From contig QHSX01000070.1 of assembly GCA_003221695.1 (NCBI GenBank), positions 1 to 36,771 of the forward strand: 36,771 bases of DNA, written 5' to 3'. Every line of letters starts with the position of its first letter. The first letter of the stretch is position 1. The position numbers and the translations under genes were made by a program. Of the stretch, positions 15,351 to 23,140 are shown piece after piece. A model generated the notes under the pieces. The model was not told the DNA's origin. It saw only the letters and a list, made by a program, of their open reading frames with translations, and did no database searches. This stretch comes from Candidatus Rokuibacteriota bacterium (GTDB lineage: Bacteria > Methylomirabilota > Methylomirabilia > Rokubacteriales > CSP1-6).

Positions 15351-17623
15351 GGCGTCGCTTCGCCGGAGAGCGCGAGCGCGACCTTCTCGGCGGTGATCGG
15401 CAGCGTCGTCACGCGGACGCCGACGGCCGCCGCCACCGCGTTCGCGACGGCCGCCGGGGGCTCGATGTTCGGCGGCTCGCCGACGCCCTTCGCGCCGTAC
15501 GGCCCGACCGGGCTCGGGTGCTCGACGAGGATCGACTCGACCCGCGGCAGGTCGAGGGTCGTGGGCATCTTGTAGTCGGTCAGATTCGGGTTCAGCACGC
15601 GCCCGCCCTCGTACACGATCTCCTCGGACAGCGCCTGCCCGAGCCCCTGCGCCACACCGCCCTCGATCTGCCCCTCGATGTAGGTCGGGTTCATCGCGAA
15701 GCCGACGTCCTGGGCGACGACGTAGCGGTGGAGCGTGACCTCGCCGGTCTCGCGGTCGACCGACAGGTCGACCGCGTGCGCGTGGAAGCTCGGCGAGTGG
15801 AACGCGGGGTAGACGTGTGCCTCGACGCGCTTGGCGTCGTACGCCGTCGGCGGCGCGATGAACGTGCCGTGCGCGATCAGGCCGCCTCCCGAGGCCTGCG
15901 AGAGCCGGGCGAGCTCGACCAGCGCGATCCGCTTGCCGTCGCCGACGACGTGCTTGTCCCGCACGGTGAGTGTCTCGGCCGCGACGCCCCACTGGGCAGC
16001 CGCAAGCGCGCAGAGCTGGCGCCGGAGGTCGGCGGCAGCCGCGCGGCAGGCGTTGCCGACGGCGAACGCGGTGCGGCTGCCCTGCGCGCCGAAATCGAAT
16101 GGCGTCGCGAACGTGTCGGCGGAGACCACGCTGATGTCCGCGAGATCGACGCCCAGATCTTCGGCGAGCACCTGCGCCGCCCCCGTCAGCGCCGCGGTGC
16201 CGATCTCGGCCGCGCCGGTGTTGAGCGCGACCGTGCCGTCGGGGTTGAGCTTCACGTAGACGCCAGAGGAGCCGCCCGTGGTCGTCCACCAGCCGCACGC
16301 GAGCCCCTTCCCGCGGTCCGCCGTCGGTCGGCGGTCCGCCCAGCCGATCGCCGCCGCCGCGCGTCGCAGGCACTCCTCGAGCCCCACGGCCGTCAGCACC
16401 TGGCCCGTCGGCCCCTCGTCGCCCTCGCGGACGATGTTCTTCAGGCGGAAATCGAGAGGGTCGAGGCCGAGCGCGTCGGCGATCATGTCCATCTGCGACT
16501 CCACGGCAAAGTTCGCCTGCGGGCCCGACGGCGCGCGGAACGAGCCGCAGTTGGTCTTGTTCGTGTAGACCGCGTAGCCCTCGATCAGGAGGTTCGGGAT
16601 CCGGTACGGCCCCGCGAGGACGAGCGTCGCCACCGACGCGACTCCGGGGCCCGAGCCCGCGAACGCGCCCGTGTCGAACCAGATGCGCCCCGCCTTCGCC
16701 GTAATGCGTCCGTCGCGTGTGACGCCGGTCTTGAGCTCGACCCGCGTGGACTGGCGCGGGTAGGCGGCGGTCAGCTCCTCCTCGCAGGTGGTGACGATCT
16801 TGACGGGGCGCCCCGCGCGGCGCGCGAGGAGCGCGGCGAAGTGCTCGACTCCGACGCGCAGCTTGCCGCCAAAGCCACCGCCGATCCCCGGCACGATCAC
16901 GCGGATCTTCGAGGGCGGGAGTGCCAGAATCTCCGCGAGCGTGTTCTGGATTTCGAAGGGAAGCTGGGTGTTCGACCACACCGTGACCTGCCCCGACGTG
17001 TCCCAGACCGCGACGGCGGCGCGCGGCTCCGTGTAGCCCTGGTGGACCATCCCGGTGCGGAAGCGATGCTCGAAGACGCGGTCGGCCTCGACGAATCCGC
17101 GCTCCACGTCGCCGGCCACGATGCGCGCGCGGTTGCACACGTTGCCCTCGCGGTGGAGGATCGGAATCGCCGTGTACGTTGGCCACGCCTCGTGGATCAG
17201 CGGCGCGCCGGGTGCGAGCGCCGCCTCGACGTCGAACACCGCCGGCAGCGGCTCGTACGCGACGTCGATCGCCGCGAGCGCGGCCTCCGCAGCCTCGCGG
17301 GTCGTCGCCGCCACCGCCGCCACGGGCTGGCCGACGTAGCGCACCTTGTCCCGCGCGAACACGGTCTCGTCCTTCAGGGCGCCGCCGTAGCGGACGTCGG
17401 GGACGTCGGCCGCGGTGATCACCGCGCGCACGCCGGGCAGCGTGCGCGCGCGGGCGGCGTCCACCCCCAGGAGGCGCGCGTGCGCCTCACGGCTCCGGAG
17501 CACCTTGCCGTGGAGCATGCCGGGCAGGGCGAAGTCCGCGGCGTAGACCGCGGTGCCCGTCACCTTCCCGGGCGCGTCCAAACGGGGCAGTCGCTGGCCG
17601 ACCACGCGCGGCCCGGTGCTCAT
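15347..17623 (-). CDS. Molybdenum hydroxylase large subunit (xanthine dehydrogenase / CoxL family)
   Basis: Molybdopterin-binding catalytic subunit of a xanthine-oxidase-family hydroxylase, 758 aa, normal length. It hydroxylates an aromatic, heterocyclic or aldehyde carbon using water. The N-terminal RLDAPGKVTGTAVYAADFALPGM is the typical fold start. GIGGGFGGK (247-254) binds the cofactor, and E716 in GAKGVGEPP is the conserved catalytic base. The substrate loop reads NCGSFRAPSG (359-367 region), not the AYxCSFR of true CO dehydrogenase and not the AYRGAGR of many form II proteins. It is therefore not a standard CO dehydrogenase. The ATG overlaps the small-subunit stop (ATGA), and a longer upstream open frame has no similarity. 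Actual substrate unknown. Confidence 0.93.
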   Translation of the reverse strand: MSTGPRVVGQRLPRLDAPGKVTGTAVYAADFALPGMLHGKVLRSREAHARLLGVDAARARTLPGVRAVITAADVPDVRYGGALKDETVFARDKVRYVGQPVAAVAATTREAAEAALAAIDVAYEPLPAVFDVEAALAPGAPLIHEAWPTYTAIPILHREGNVCNRARIVAGDVERGFVEADRVFEHRFRTGMVHQGYTEPRAAVAVWDTSGQVTVWSNTQLPFEIQNTLAEILALPPSKIRVIVPGIGGGFGGKLRVGVEHFAALLARRAGRPVKIVTTCEEELTAAYPRQSTRVELKTGVTRDGRITAKAGRIWFDTGAFAGSGPGVASVATLVLAGPYRIPNLLIEGYAVYTNKTNCGSFRAPSGPQANFAVESQMDMIADALGLDPLDFRLKNIVREGDEGPTGQVLTAVGLEECLRRAAAAIGWADRRPTADRGKGLACGWWTTTGGSSGVYVKLNPDGTVALNTGAAEIGTAALTGAAQVLAEDLGVDLADISVVSADTFATPFDFGAQGSRTAFAVGNACRAAAADLRRQLCALAAAQWGVAAETLTVRDKHVVGDGKRIALVELARLSQASGGGLIAHGTFIAPPTAYDAKRVEAHVYPAFHSPSFHAHAVDLSVDRETGEVTLHRYVVAQDVGFAMNPTYIEGQIEGGVAQGLGQALSEEIVYEGGRVLNPNLTDYKMPTTLDLPRVESILVEHPSPVGPYGAKGVGEPPNIEPPAAVANAVAAAVGVRVTTLPITAEKVALALSGEATP

Positions 17624-18108
17624 TGTGTTGTCCTCCCTCCGTAGAGCTCGCGGGCCGCGGTGGCGACGGCCTCGGTGATTTTCTGGTAGCCAGTGCAGCG
17701 GCAGAGATTCCCGGCGAGCGCCTCGCGGATCCCGTCCTCGCTCGCCTCGGGGCACTCCTCGAGGTAGGCCTTGGCCGAGAGGATCATGCCCGGAATGCAG
17801 TAGCCGCATTGCACGGCGCCGCGCTCGACGAACGCCCGCTGCAGCGGGTGGAGCTCACCACCCGACGCCAAGCCTTCGATGGTGACGATGTCGCGGCCCC
17901 GGCACTGAGCGGCCAGCAGGATGCACGCGTTCACCGCGCGCCCGTCGAGGAGCACCGTGCAGACGCCGCACTCGGCCTCGAGGCAGTTCTCCTTCGTGCC
18001 CGTCAGACCGAGGTCGTCGCGCAGCACGTCGAGCAGCGTGCGATGGGGCGCCGTGAGCACCTCGTGCGTCTCGCCGTTGATCCTGAGGGAGAGTGCGAGG
18101 CGACTCAC
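17620..18108 (-). CDS. Molybdenum hydroxylase small [2Fe-2S] subunit
   Basis: A 162-aa iron-sulfur subunit carrying electrons from the molybdenum site to FAD. The plant-type cluster ligands are C42, C47, C50 and C62, and the second, helical-domain cluster uses C101, C104, C136 and C138 (CGYC ... CRCTGY). Length and spacing match CoxS/HcrC-type subunits. It starts at GTG 18108 in a GTGA overlap with the FAD subunit and ends in an ATGA overlap with the large subunit. This order (medium, small, large) is the classic CoxM-CoxS-CoxL order. Confidence 0.96.
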   Translation of the reverse strand: MSRLALSLRINGETHEVLTAPHRTLLDVLRDDLGLTGTKENCLEAECGVCTVLLDGRAVNACILLAAQCRGRDIVTIEGLASGGELHPLQRAFVERGAVQCGYCIPGMILSAKAYLEECPEASEDGIREALAGNLCRCTGYQKITEAVATAARELYGGRTTQ

Positions 18109-18974
18109 GCCGCCCTCCCGATACGCTCGAGGCTACGACGGAGCGCGCGCGGGACCAGCGTCTCGACGAGCAGCCGGCGGTAACGCGCCGAGGCGCGCAC
18201 GTCGTCGATTGGCCCGCACTCGCCCGCCGCGAGCCGCCCCGCACGGCGCAGGACCTCGTCCGTGAGTGGCTGCCCCTCGAGCGCCCGCTCCGCGGCGCGC
18301 GCGCGCAGGGTGGTGGGCGCGACGGCTCCGAGCGCGATCCGCGCCTCCTGGCAGCGGGCGTGCGCCGCATCCAGCGTCAGGCGGACGGCCACGCAGACCA
18401 CCGAGATCTCCATCGCCTTCCGGCGTCCCGCCTTGACGAACGCGGTCGCCGAGCCGGGCGGCAGCTGGTCGAAGCGGACCGACGTCAGCAGCTCACCGGG
18501 CCGGCGCGCGGTCTGCCCCGGGCCGGTGAGGAAGCCGTCGAGCGTCAGCGTGCGCTCGCCGTCGGGCCCGAGGCACGTGACCGTCGCGTCGAGCGCGAGG
18601 AGCACCGGCACCACGTCGGCAGCGGGCGAGGCGTTGACGATGTTCCCGCCGACCGTGGCGACGTTGCGGATCTGATGGCCGCCGACCACCGCGGCGCTCT
18701 CGACGAGTGCCTGCAGCGGGCCCTGGAAAGCGGGGCAGCGCTCGATCGTCCGGTGGGTCACGAGGGCACCGAGCCTGACCGCGCCGTCCGCCTCGATGCG
18801 GTCGAGTCCGGACACGCGGTGCAGGCTCATCACGTGGCGCGGCCCGACCTTGCCCCGCCGCATCTGGATGATGAGGTCCGTGCCGCCGGCCAGGAAGCGG
18901 CCCTCCTCGCCGAACCGCGCCCCGAGGGCGACCGCGTCGGTGACCGAGCTCGGCTCGTGGCACTCGAAGCTCAT
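18105..18974 (-). CDS. Molybdenum hydroxylase FAD-binding (medium) subunit
   Basis: FAD subunit of the CoxM/xanthine dehydrogenase B type, 289 aa. FLAGGTDLIIQMRRG (the AGGT FAD motif) lies in the N-terminal part and VGGHQIRNVATVGGNIVNASPAADVVP (the TxGGN-type motif) in the middle. A CoxM-type C-terminal domain includes RLTLDAAHARCQEARIALGAVAPT. ATG 18974 overlaps the IclR stop as ATGA; a 28-residue upstream extension in the open frame is GC-rich noise. It passes electrons from the [2Fe-2S] subunit to an acceptor that is not encoded here. Confidence 0.94.
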   Translation of the reverse strand: MSFECHEPSSVTDAVALGARFGEEGRFLAGGTDLIIQMRRGKVGPRHVMSLHRVSGLDRIEADGAVRLGALVTHRTIERCPAFQGPLQALVESAAVVGGHQIRNVATVGGNIVNASPAADVVPVLLALDATVTCLGPDGERTLTLDGFLTGPGQTARRPGELLTSVRFDQLPPGSATAFVKAGRRKAMEISVVCVAVRLTLDAAHARCQEARIALGAVAPTTLRARAAERALEGQPLTDEVLRRAGRLAAGECGPIDDVRASARYRRLLVETLVPRALRRSLERIGRAA

Positions 18975-19822
18975 GGCGTCGAGGCCCTGGCCCGGCGGCC
19001 GTTCGTCACGGGACGCACGCGGAGCCCGAAGTCGCGGGCCGTCACCCGCGGCGGCCACACCACCCCGAGCTCGGCGGCGGCGCGCCGCATGCGCGGGGCG
19101 ATCCGGTGGAGCTTGGCCAGCGACAGGCGGAAGGTCGGCCCCGAGACGGCGACCGCCCCGACCACCCGGCCGCCGGCGACAATCGGCGCCGCCGCCGCGC
19201 GCCCGCCCTGGACCAGCTCCTCGTCCACGATCGCGTAGCCTCGAGCGCGCGCCTCTCGGAGCTGGGCGAGCAGCTTGCCGCGGGACGTGATCGTCCGCGG
19301 CGTCAGGCGGCGGAGCCCTTGCCGGGCGAGGACCGCGAGCGCCTCCGCCTCGGGGAGATGGGCGAGCCAGACCTTCCCGGACGCGGTTGCGTGGGCCGGC
19401 GCGACGAGCCCGACCAGGGGCAGCATGCGGATCTGCTGACCCGGCCCCTCGGCCTTGGCCACGAACAGCACCTCGCCGTCCTCGACGACCGCGAGCTGGA
19501 CGAGCTCGTCCGTCTCGTCGGCAAGCGCCTGGAGGATCGGCACGCAGATCGCCGGCATCCCGACGCGCTCGGCGTGGCCGAAGGCCATCGCGAGCAGCCG
19601 CCAGCTCAAATGGAAGCGCCCGGTCGGCGGGTCTTGCCGCACGAACCCCTCGCGGACGAGCGTGCCCAGGATCTTGGAGAGGCTGGCCTTGCCGTATCCG
19701 AGTGTGGCGGCGAGTCGGCTCAGCGCCACCCCCTCGGGATGGCCCACGAACGCCTCGAGCACACGCATCGCCCGGGACACCGAGGCCACGCGGACGCCGG
19801 AACCGTCGACGAGGTGTGGCAT
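18971..19822 (-). CDS. IclR family transcriptional regulator
   Basis: A 283-aa IclR-type regulator: an N-terminal winged helix-turn-helix (about 10-70; RAMRVLEAFVGHPEGVALSR, then LGYGKASLSKILGTLVREGF) and a C-terminal effector-binding domain (about 80-255) including AHATASGKVWLAHL and GYAIVDEELVQGG. IclR proteins usually repress or activate a catabolic operon in response to its substrate or an intermediate. It is the first gene of the array and overlaps the next by 4 bp, so regulator and enzymes are made together. A perfect palindrome just upstream of its start is a good candidate for its own operator. A basic tail of about 30 residues after the effector domain is unusual and unexplained. Confidence 0.95.
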   Translation of the reverse strand: MPHLVDGSGVRVASVSRAMRVLEAFVGHPEGVALSRLAATLGYGKASLSKILGTLVREGFVRQDPPTGRFHLSWRLLAMAFGHAERVGMPAICVPILQALADETDELVQLAVVEDGEVLFVAKAEGPGQQIRMLPLVGLVAPAHATASGKVWLAHLPEAEALAVLARQGLRRLTPRTITSRGKLLAQLREARARGYAIVDEELVQGGRAAAAPIVAGGRVVGAVAVSGPTFRLSLAKLHRIAPRMRRAAAELGVVWPPRVTARDFGLRVRPVTNGRRARASTP

Positions 19823-19828
19823 AGGATT

Positions 19829-19843
19829 GGAAACCAGGTTTCC
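19829..19843 (-). promoter_or_regulatory. Probable IclR operator palindrome
   Basis: GGAAACC-A-GGTTTCC is a perfect 7-bp inverted repeat with a 1-bp centre, 7 bp upstream of the iclR start codon. It lies in a local AT-rich patch, unlike the surrounding DNA, and partial outer repeats ATAGGA/TCCTAT flank it. It resembles the TGGAAA...TTTCC layout of known IclR-family sites. Binding there would block transcription or translation start, giving autorepression. Confidence 0.65.
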
Positions 19844-19895
19844 TATTTAGGCCCTGGGCCTCGTCGTGTCAAGCACCGGGTCCGAACCGCGGGCG

Positions 19896-21071
19896 TCAGC
19901 CGACGATGCGCAGCTCGCGGCTCGAGCGGGTGAGCAGCCGCGCGCCCGCCGCCGTCACCTCGACGGCGTCCTCCACCTGGACGCCTCCCCAGCCGTGCTC
20001 GTAGTAGGGTGTCTCCACGCAGAACACCATGCCGGGCTCGAGCACCGTGTCGCCGCCGGGCGCGATGGTCGGCGGATCGTACGGCTCGAGCCCGATCCCG
20101 TGGCCGACGTGGTGCCGCTGGTAGTGGGGGATGCCCGCGGCGCGGGTGGTCTGCACCGCGATGTCGAAGATTCGGCCCACGGGGACGCCCGGCTTCATCG
20201 CCTCGATCGCGGCCCGCTCGCCGGCGAGCGCCGCCCCGTAGTAGCGCGCCTGCTTCGCGTCCGGCGCGCCGAGCACGGCCGTGCGCGAGATGTCGGAGCG
20301 GTACCCTTCGTACACGCAGCCGAGGTCGAAGCGCACGAGGTCGCCCGGCTGGAGCGCCCGTGTGGACGGGTAGACGTCGGCCAGCGCCGCGCGCTCGCCG
20401 ATGGTGATGACGCTGAAGTAGGGCGACGCTCCCCGGCGCACCACCTCCTCCTCGTATACCATGACCGCCTCGCGCTCGGTCACGCCCGGCCCGAGCCTGG
20501 CGAGGACGGCGGCGACGCTGTCCTCCGCGATCTGCGCGGCCCGCTCGAGCCGGGCGACCTCGGTGGGGCTCTTGACCATCCGCGCCCGACGCAGGACCTG
20601 GTAGGCGGGGATGAGCGTCGTCCCGGCCAGGCGCTCCGCCAGCCTGGCCCACGCCGGCGCGAACAGGTTTCCCTCGTCGAGCCCGACCCGATGGCCGGCG
20701 CCGCCGAGGTCGCCCAGCACGCCCGCCAGCGCGTCGGCGGCGCTCCCGGCCGGCTCCCGCGTCCAGTGTCGGATCTTCTCGCCCACCTCGCCGGGAGGGT
20801 CCGCGTACGCGAAGAAGAACTTCCCGTAGCACGCGACGCGGTCGCAGGCGATCCCGTCGGCCGCGACGCCGGCGGTGTCGATGAACGGCACGACGAGGCC
20901 GGTGCCGCGGCGGCTCACGATGCCGTACAACTCCGCGCCTCGGAAGATCGCGTGAGAGATGGAGCGAAACCCGGTCAGATAGAAGAGGTTCTCGGGGGTG
21001 GTGGCCACGAGGGCGTCGAGGCCCTCGGCCTCCAGCACTGAGAGCAGGCGCGCTCGTTGATGCGGATCCAT
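19896..21071 (-). CDS. M24 family metallopeptidase (Xaa-Pro aminopeptidase/creatinase-like)
   Basis: Cytoplasmic pita-bread-fold hydrolase, 391 aa, with an N-terminal creatinase-type domain (about 1-165) and a C-terminal M24 domain. The dinuclear metal ligands of the peptidase subgroup are present: D249 (RFDLG), D260 (YRSDISR), H324 (HVGHGIG), E353 (VETPYY) and E367 (VQVEDAVEV). It is therefore likely a metal-dependent peptidase, not a creatinase, which lacks these ligands. I chose ATG 21071: GAGGAG lies 6 nt before it, while the ATG six codons upstream would place this Shine-Dalgarno sequence inside the coding region. It may cleave proline-like or cyclic-imide-derived peptides delivered by the importer. 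It is followed by a 73-bp gap containing the IclR operator. Confidence 0.92.
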   Translation of the reverse strand: MDPHQRARLLSVLEAEGLDALVATTPENLFYLTGFRSISHAIFRGAELYGIVSRRGTGLVVPFIDTAGVAADGIACDRVACYGKFFFAYADPPGEVGEKIRHWTREPAGSAADALAGVLGDLGGAGHRVGLDEGNLFAPAWARLAERLAGTTLIPAYQVLRRARMVKSPTEVARLERAAQIAEDSVAAVLARLGPGVTEREAVMVYEEEVVRRGASPYFSVITIGERAALADVYPSTRALQPGDLVRFDLGCVYEGYRSDISRTAVLGAPDAKQARYYGAALAGERAAIEAMKPGVPVGRIFDIAVQTTRAAGIPHYQRHHVGHGIGLEPYDPPTIAPGGDTVLEPGMVFCVETPYYEHGWGGVQVEDAVEVTAAGARLLTRSSRELRIVG

Positions 21072-21128
21072 CGGGCTCTCCTCATTCATAGACTCGCCTC
21101 GCCTTCGGCTGCGGCTCGCACTGCCACG

Positions 21129-22139
21129 CTAGCGGAAGTTGGACAGGACCTCGCGCCCGAACAGCTCGATCCTCTCGTGCATCTCGGTGACGGTGTTGGC
21201 CACGAACAGCATGCCGGCCAGCGTTCGCACCCCGGCCTTCTGGTAGGCGCGGATGCGCTCGCAGATCGCGTCGGGACTGCCGATGAGGTTACGCTGCTCG
21301 TGGCCGCCGGTCTGTTCGCGGAGCGTCGTGGCCCTGAGCGACTCCAGGTGCCTGGCGAGCTGCGAGGTGCGGAAGCGCTGGAGCGCCTCCTCGTGCGTCC
21401 GGCCGATGGAGACGGCGAACTGTGGGGCGATGTCGATCTTCGAGCCGTCGCGACCGGCCCGCTCCGCGGCACGGTGGACGTCCTCCACGCCCTTGGCGAT
21501 CTCCTCGGGGGAGAGCACGGCCGGCAGCCACCCCTCTCCCAGCTCGCCGGCGCGGCGCCGGACCTCGGGGTGGTTGCCGCCGGCGTAGATCGGGAGCGGC
21601 CGCTGGACTGGCTTGGGAAAGCACTCGACCTCCTCGAAGTGCACATAGCGCCCGCGGAAGGTGACCCGGCGCTCGGTGAAGAGGCGACGCAGGGCCAGCA
21701 TCCCCTCGTCCACGACGACGCCGCGCCGGGCCTCTCGGGCGTCGGGGAAGAGCGCCTCGTACTCCTCCCGGTAGGCGCCGGTGCCGACGCCCAGGATGAG
21801 TCGCCCGCCGGAGAGCTGGTCGAGCGTCGCCGCTTGCTTGGCGGCGACGACGATGTGGCGCATCGGCAGCACCAGGATGCAGGTGCAGACTTTCACGCGC
21901 GTGGTGCGGGCGGCCACGTACGTGAAGGTGACGAGGGGCTCGAAGTAGTTGGGCGGCTCCGGGAACTCGCGCTGCACGTAGCGCTGGGTCGTCATGTGGT
22001 CGTTGCCCCACACCGAGTCGAATCCCAGGCGCTCGCAGAGAAGCGCCGTCGGCAGGATGTCCTCGGCCCGCGCGAAGGGAATCGGGTACATCATGCCCTC
22101 GATACACGTGGGGATGTGGACGCCGAAGCTCAGCGGCAT
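21129..22139 (-). CDS. LLM class flavin-dependent oxidoreductase, copy 2
   Basis: A 336-aa luciferase-like oxidoreductase. Family markers are CERLGFDSVWGNDHM near residue 35-49, the VKVCTCILVLPMRHI strand, LDQLSGGRLILGVGTG (about 104-119) and the RPLPIYAGGNHPEVRRRAGE segment near 180-200. It differs from copies 1 and 3 in lacking their NPYTRHP/DPYSRHP motif, so it belongs to a different subgroup and is not a recent duplicate. Its start overlaps the end of copy 3 by 10 bp. The cofactor may be FMN or F420. Its partners suggest oxidation or reduction of a catabolic intermediate. Confidence 0.9.
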   Translation of the reverse strand: MPLSFGVHIPTCIEGMMYPIPFARAEDILPTALLCERLGFDSVWGNDHMTTQRYVQREFPEPPNYFEPLVTFTYVAARTTRVKVCTCILVLPMRHIVVAAKQAATLDQLSGGRLILGVGTGAYREEYEALFPDAREARRGVVVDEGMLALRRLFTERRVTFRGRYVHFEEVECFPKPVQRPLPIYAGGNHPEVRRRAGELGEGWLPAVLSPEEIAKGVEDVHRAAERAGRDGSKIDIAPQFAVSIGRTHEEALQRFRTSQLARHLESLRATTLREQTGGHEQRNLIGSPDAICERIRAYQKAGVRTLAGMLFVANTVTEMHERIELFGREVLSNFR

Positions 22140-23140
22140 CGGATCTCCTTCCAGTGGGGTGACAGCTCGGCTCCGATCAACGCGAGCTGTTCGAGCATGT
22201 CCGTCTCACGCGGGACGACCGCGATGACGGTGTCGAGCCCCGCCTCGGCCCAGCGCGCGAGCGCGCGCCGGCACTCGCCGGGCGTCCCGGCGATCGCGAC
22301 CGCGTCGAGCACCTCGTCGGTGACGAGGTGGCCGGCGCGCTCGCCGCGGAGCAGTGCCTCCCGGAGCGCGCGCGTCCGCGCCGCGTCGAGGCCCGCGTCG
22401 GCCAGGATCGACTGGCCGTGGAGGAAGCCGAGGTAGCGGGCCACGAATGGCCTGAGGGCGTCGCGGGCGGTGGCGCCGTTGCGGCCGACGACGAGGGGCA
22501 CATACGCGATCACGCAGAACGGCCCGGCGCCCGCGCCCCGGGCAGCGCCCGCCGTCTCACGCACGCGCCGCACGTGCGCGGGCGAGGCGAGGATAGCGCA
22601 GTGGACGCCGTCGGCGATCTCGCCGGCCAGGCGCAGAGCCTTCGGCCCCTTGACGCCGAGGAAGATCGGCACGTCGCGCGTTGGCGCGGACTCGAGGGCG
22701 ACGCCGTCCACGGCGAAGCGCTGGCCGCGGAAGGTCAGCCGCTCGCCCGCAAGGAGCCGCCGGACGATCTCGACGCACTCGCGCACAGACTCGAGCGGCG
22801 CCGTGAACGGGATGCCCATCCGCTCCTCGATCCAGACGCGATTGCTGGTACCCAGGCCGAGCACCACGCGCCCGGGCGCCAGGCCCGCGAGCGTCGCGGT
22901 CTCCATCGCCAGCAGCGCCGGGTGCCGCGTGTAGGGGTTCACCACGCCGATCCCGACGACGGCGCGCTCGGTGACGGCCGCCGCGGCGCCGGCGAGCGCG
23001 AAGGCGCCGGGATAGAAGTAGTCCTCGATGAGCCAGACACTGCCGAGTCCCGCACCCTCCGCGGCGCGTGCCCAGCCGGCCACGTGCCGAGGCGCGTCGG
23101 CCCCGAGAAACGCGACGCCGAGGCTATCGGTGAAGCTCAA
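22130..23140 (-). CDS. LLM class flavin/F420-dependent oxidoreductase, copy 3
   Basis: A 336-aa Mer-like luciferase-family enzyme. It has AEGAGLGSVWLIEDYFYPG near residue 30, GVVNPYTRHPALLAMETATL and GRVVLGLGTSNRVWIEE (cofactor region), then VPIFLGVKGPKALRLAGEIADG. The start is TTG 23140, which overlaps the end of the threonine-synthase-like gene by 17 bp; the longer open frame upstream is that gene read in another phase. The first residues, LSFTDSLGVAFLGADAP, fit the family's first beta strand. It shares the xPYxRHPAL segment with copy 1. Confidence 0.87.
   Translation of the reverse strand: MSFTDSLGVAFLGADAPRHVAGWARAAEGAGLGSVWLIEDYFYPGAFALAGAAAAVTERAVVGIGVVNPYTRHPALLAMETATLAGLAPGRVVLGLGTSNRVWIEERMGIPFTAPLESVRECVEIVRRLLAGERLTFRGQRFAVDGVALESAPTRDVPIFLGVKGPKALRLAGEIADGVHCAILASPAHVRRVRETAGAARGAGAGPFCVIAYVPLVVGRNGATARDALRPFVARYLGFLHGQSILADAGLDAARTRALREALLRGERAGHLVTDEVLDAVAIAGTPGECRRALARWAEAGLDTVIAVVPRETDMLEQLALIGAELSPHWKEIRCR

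Noticed and set aside
15347-17623. Aerobic carbon monoxide dehydrogenase (CoxL)
   Set aside because: The gene order is Cox-like, but the active loop lacks AYxCSFR and the neighbourhood is organic-substrate catabolism.
15314-17644. A 776-residue plus-strand frame
   Set aside because: It lies antisense to the molybdenum subunit and is a GC-bias artefact rich in Arg, Asp and His.
19896-21071. Creatinase
   Set aside because: All five metal ligands of M24 peptidases are present; creatinases lack them.
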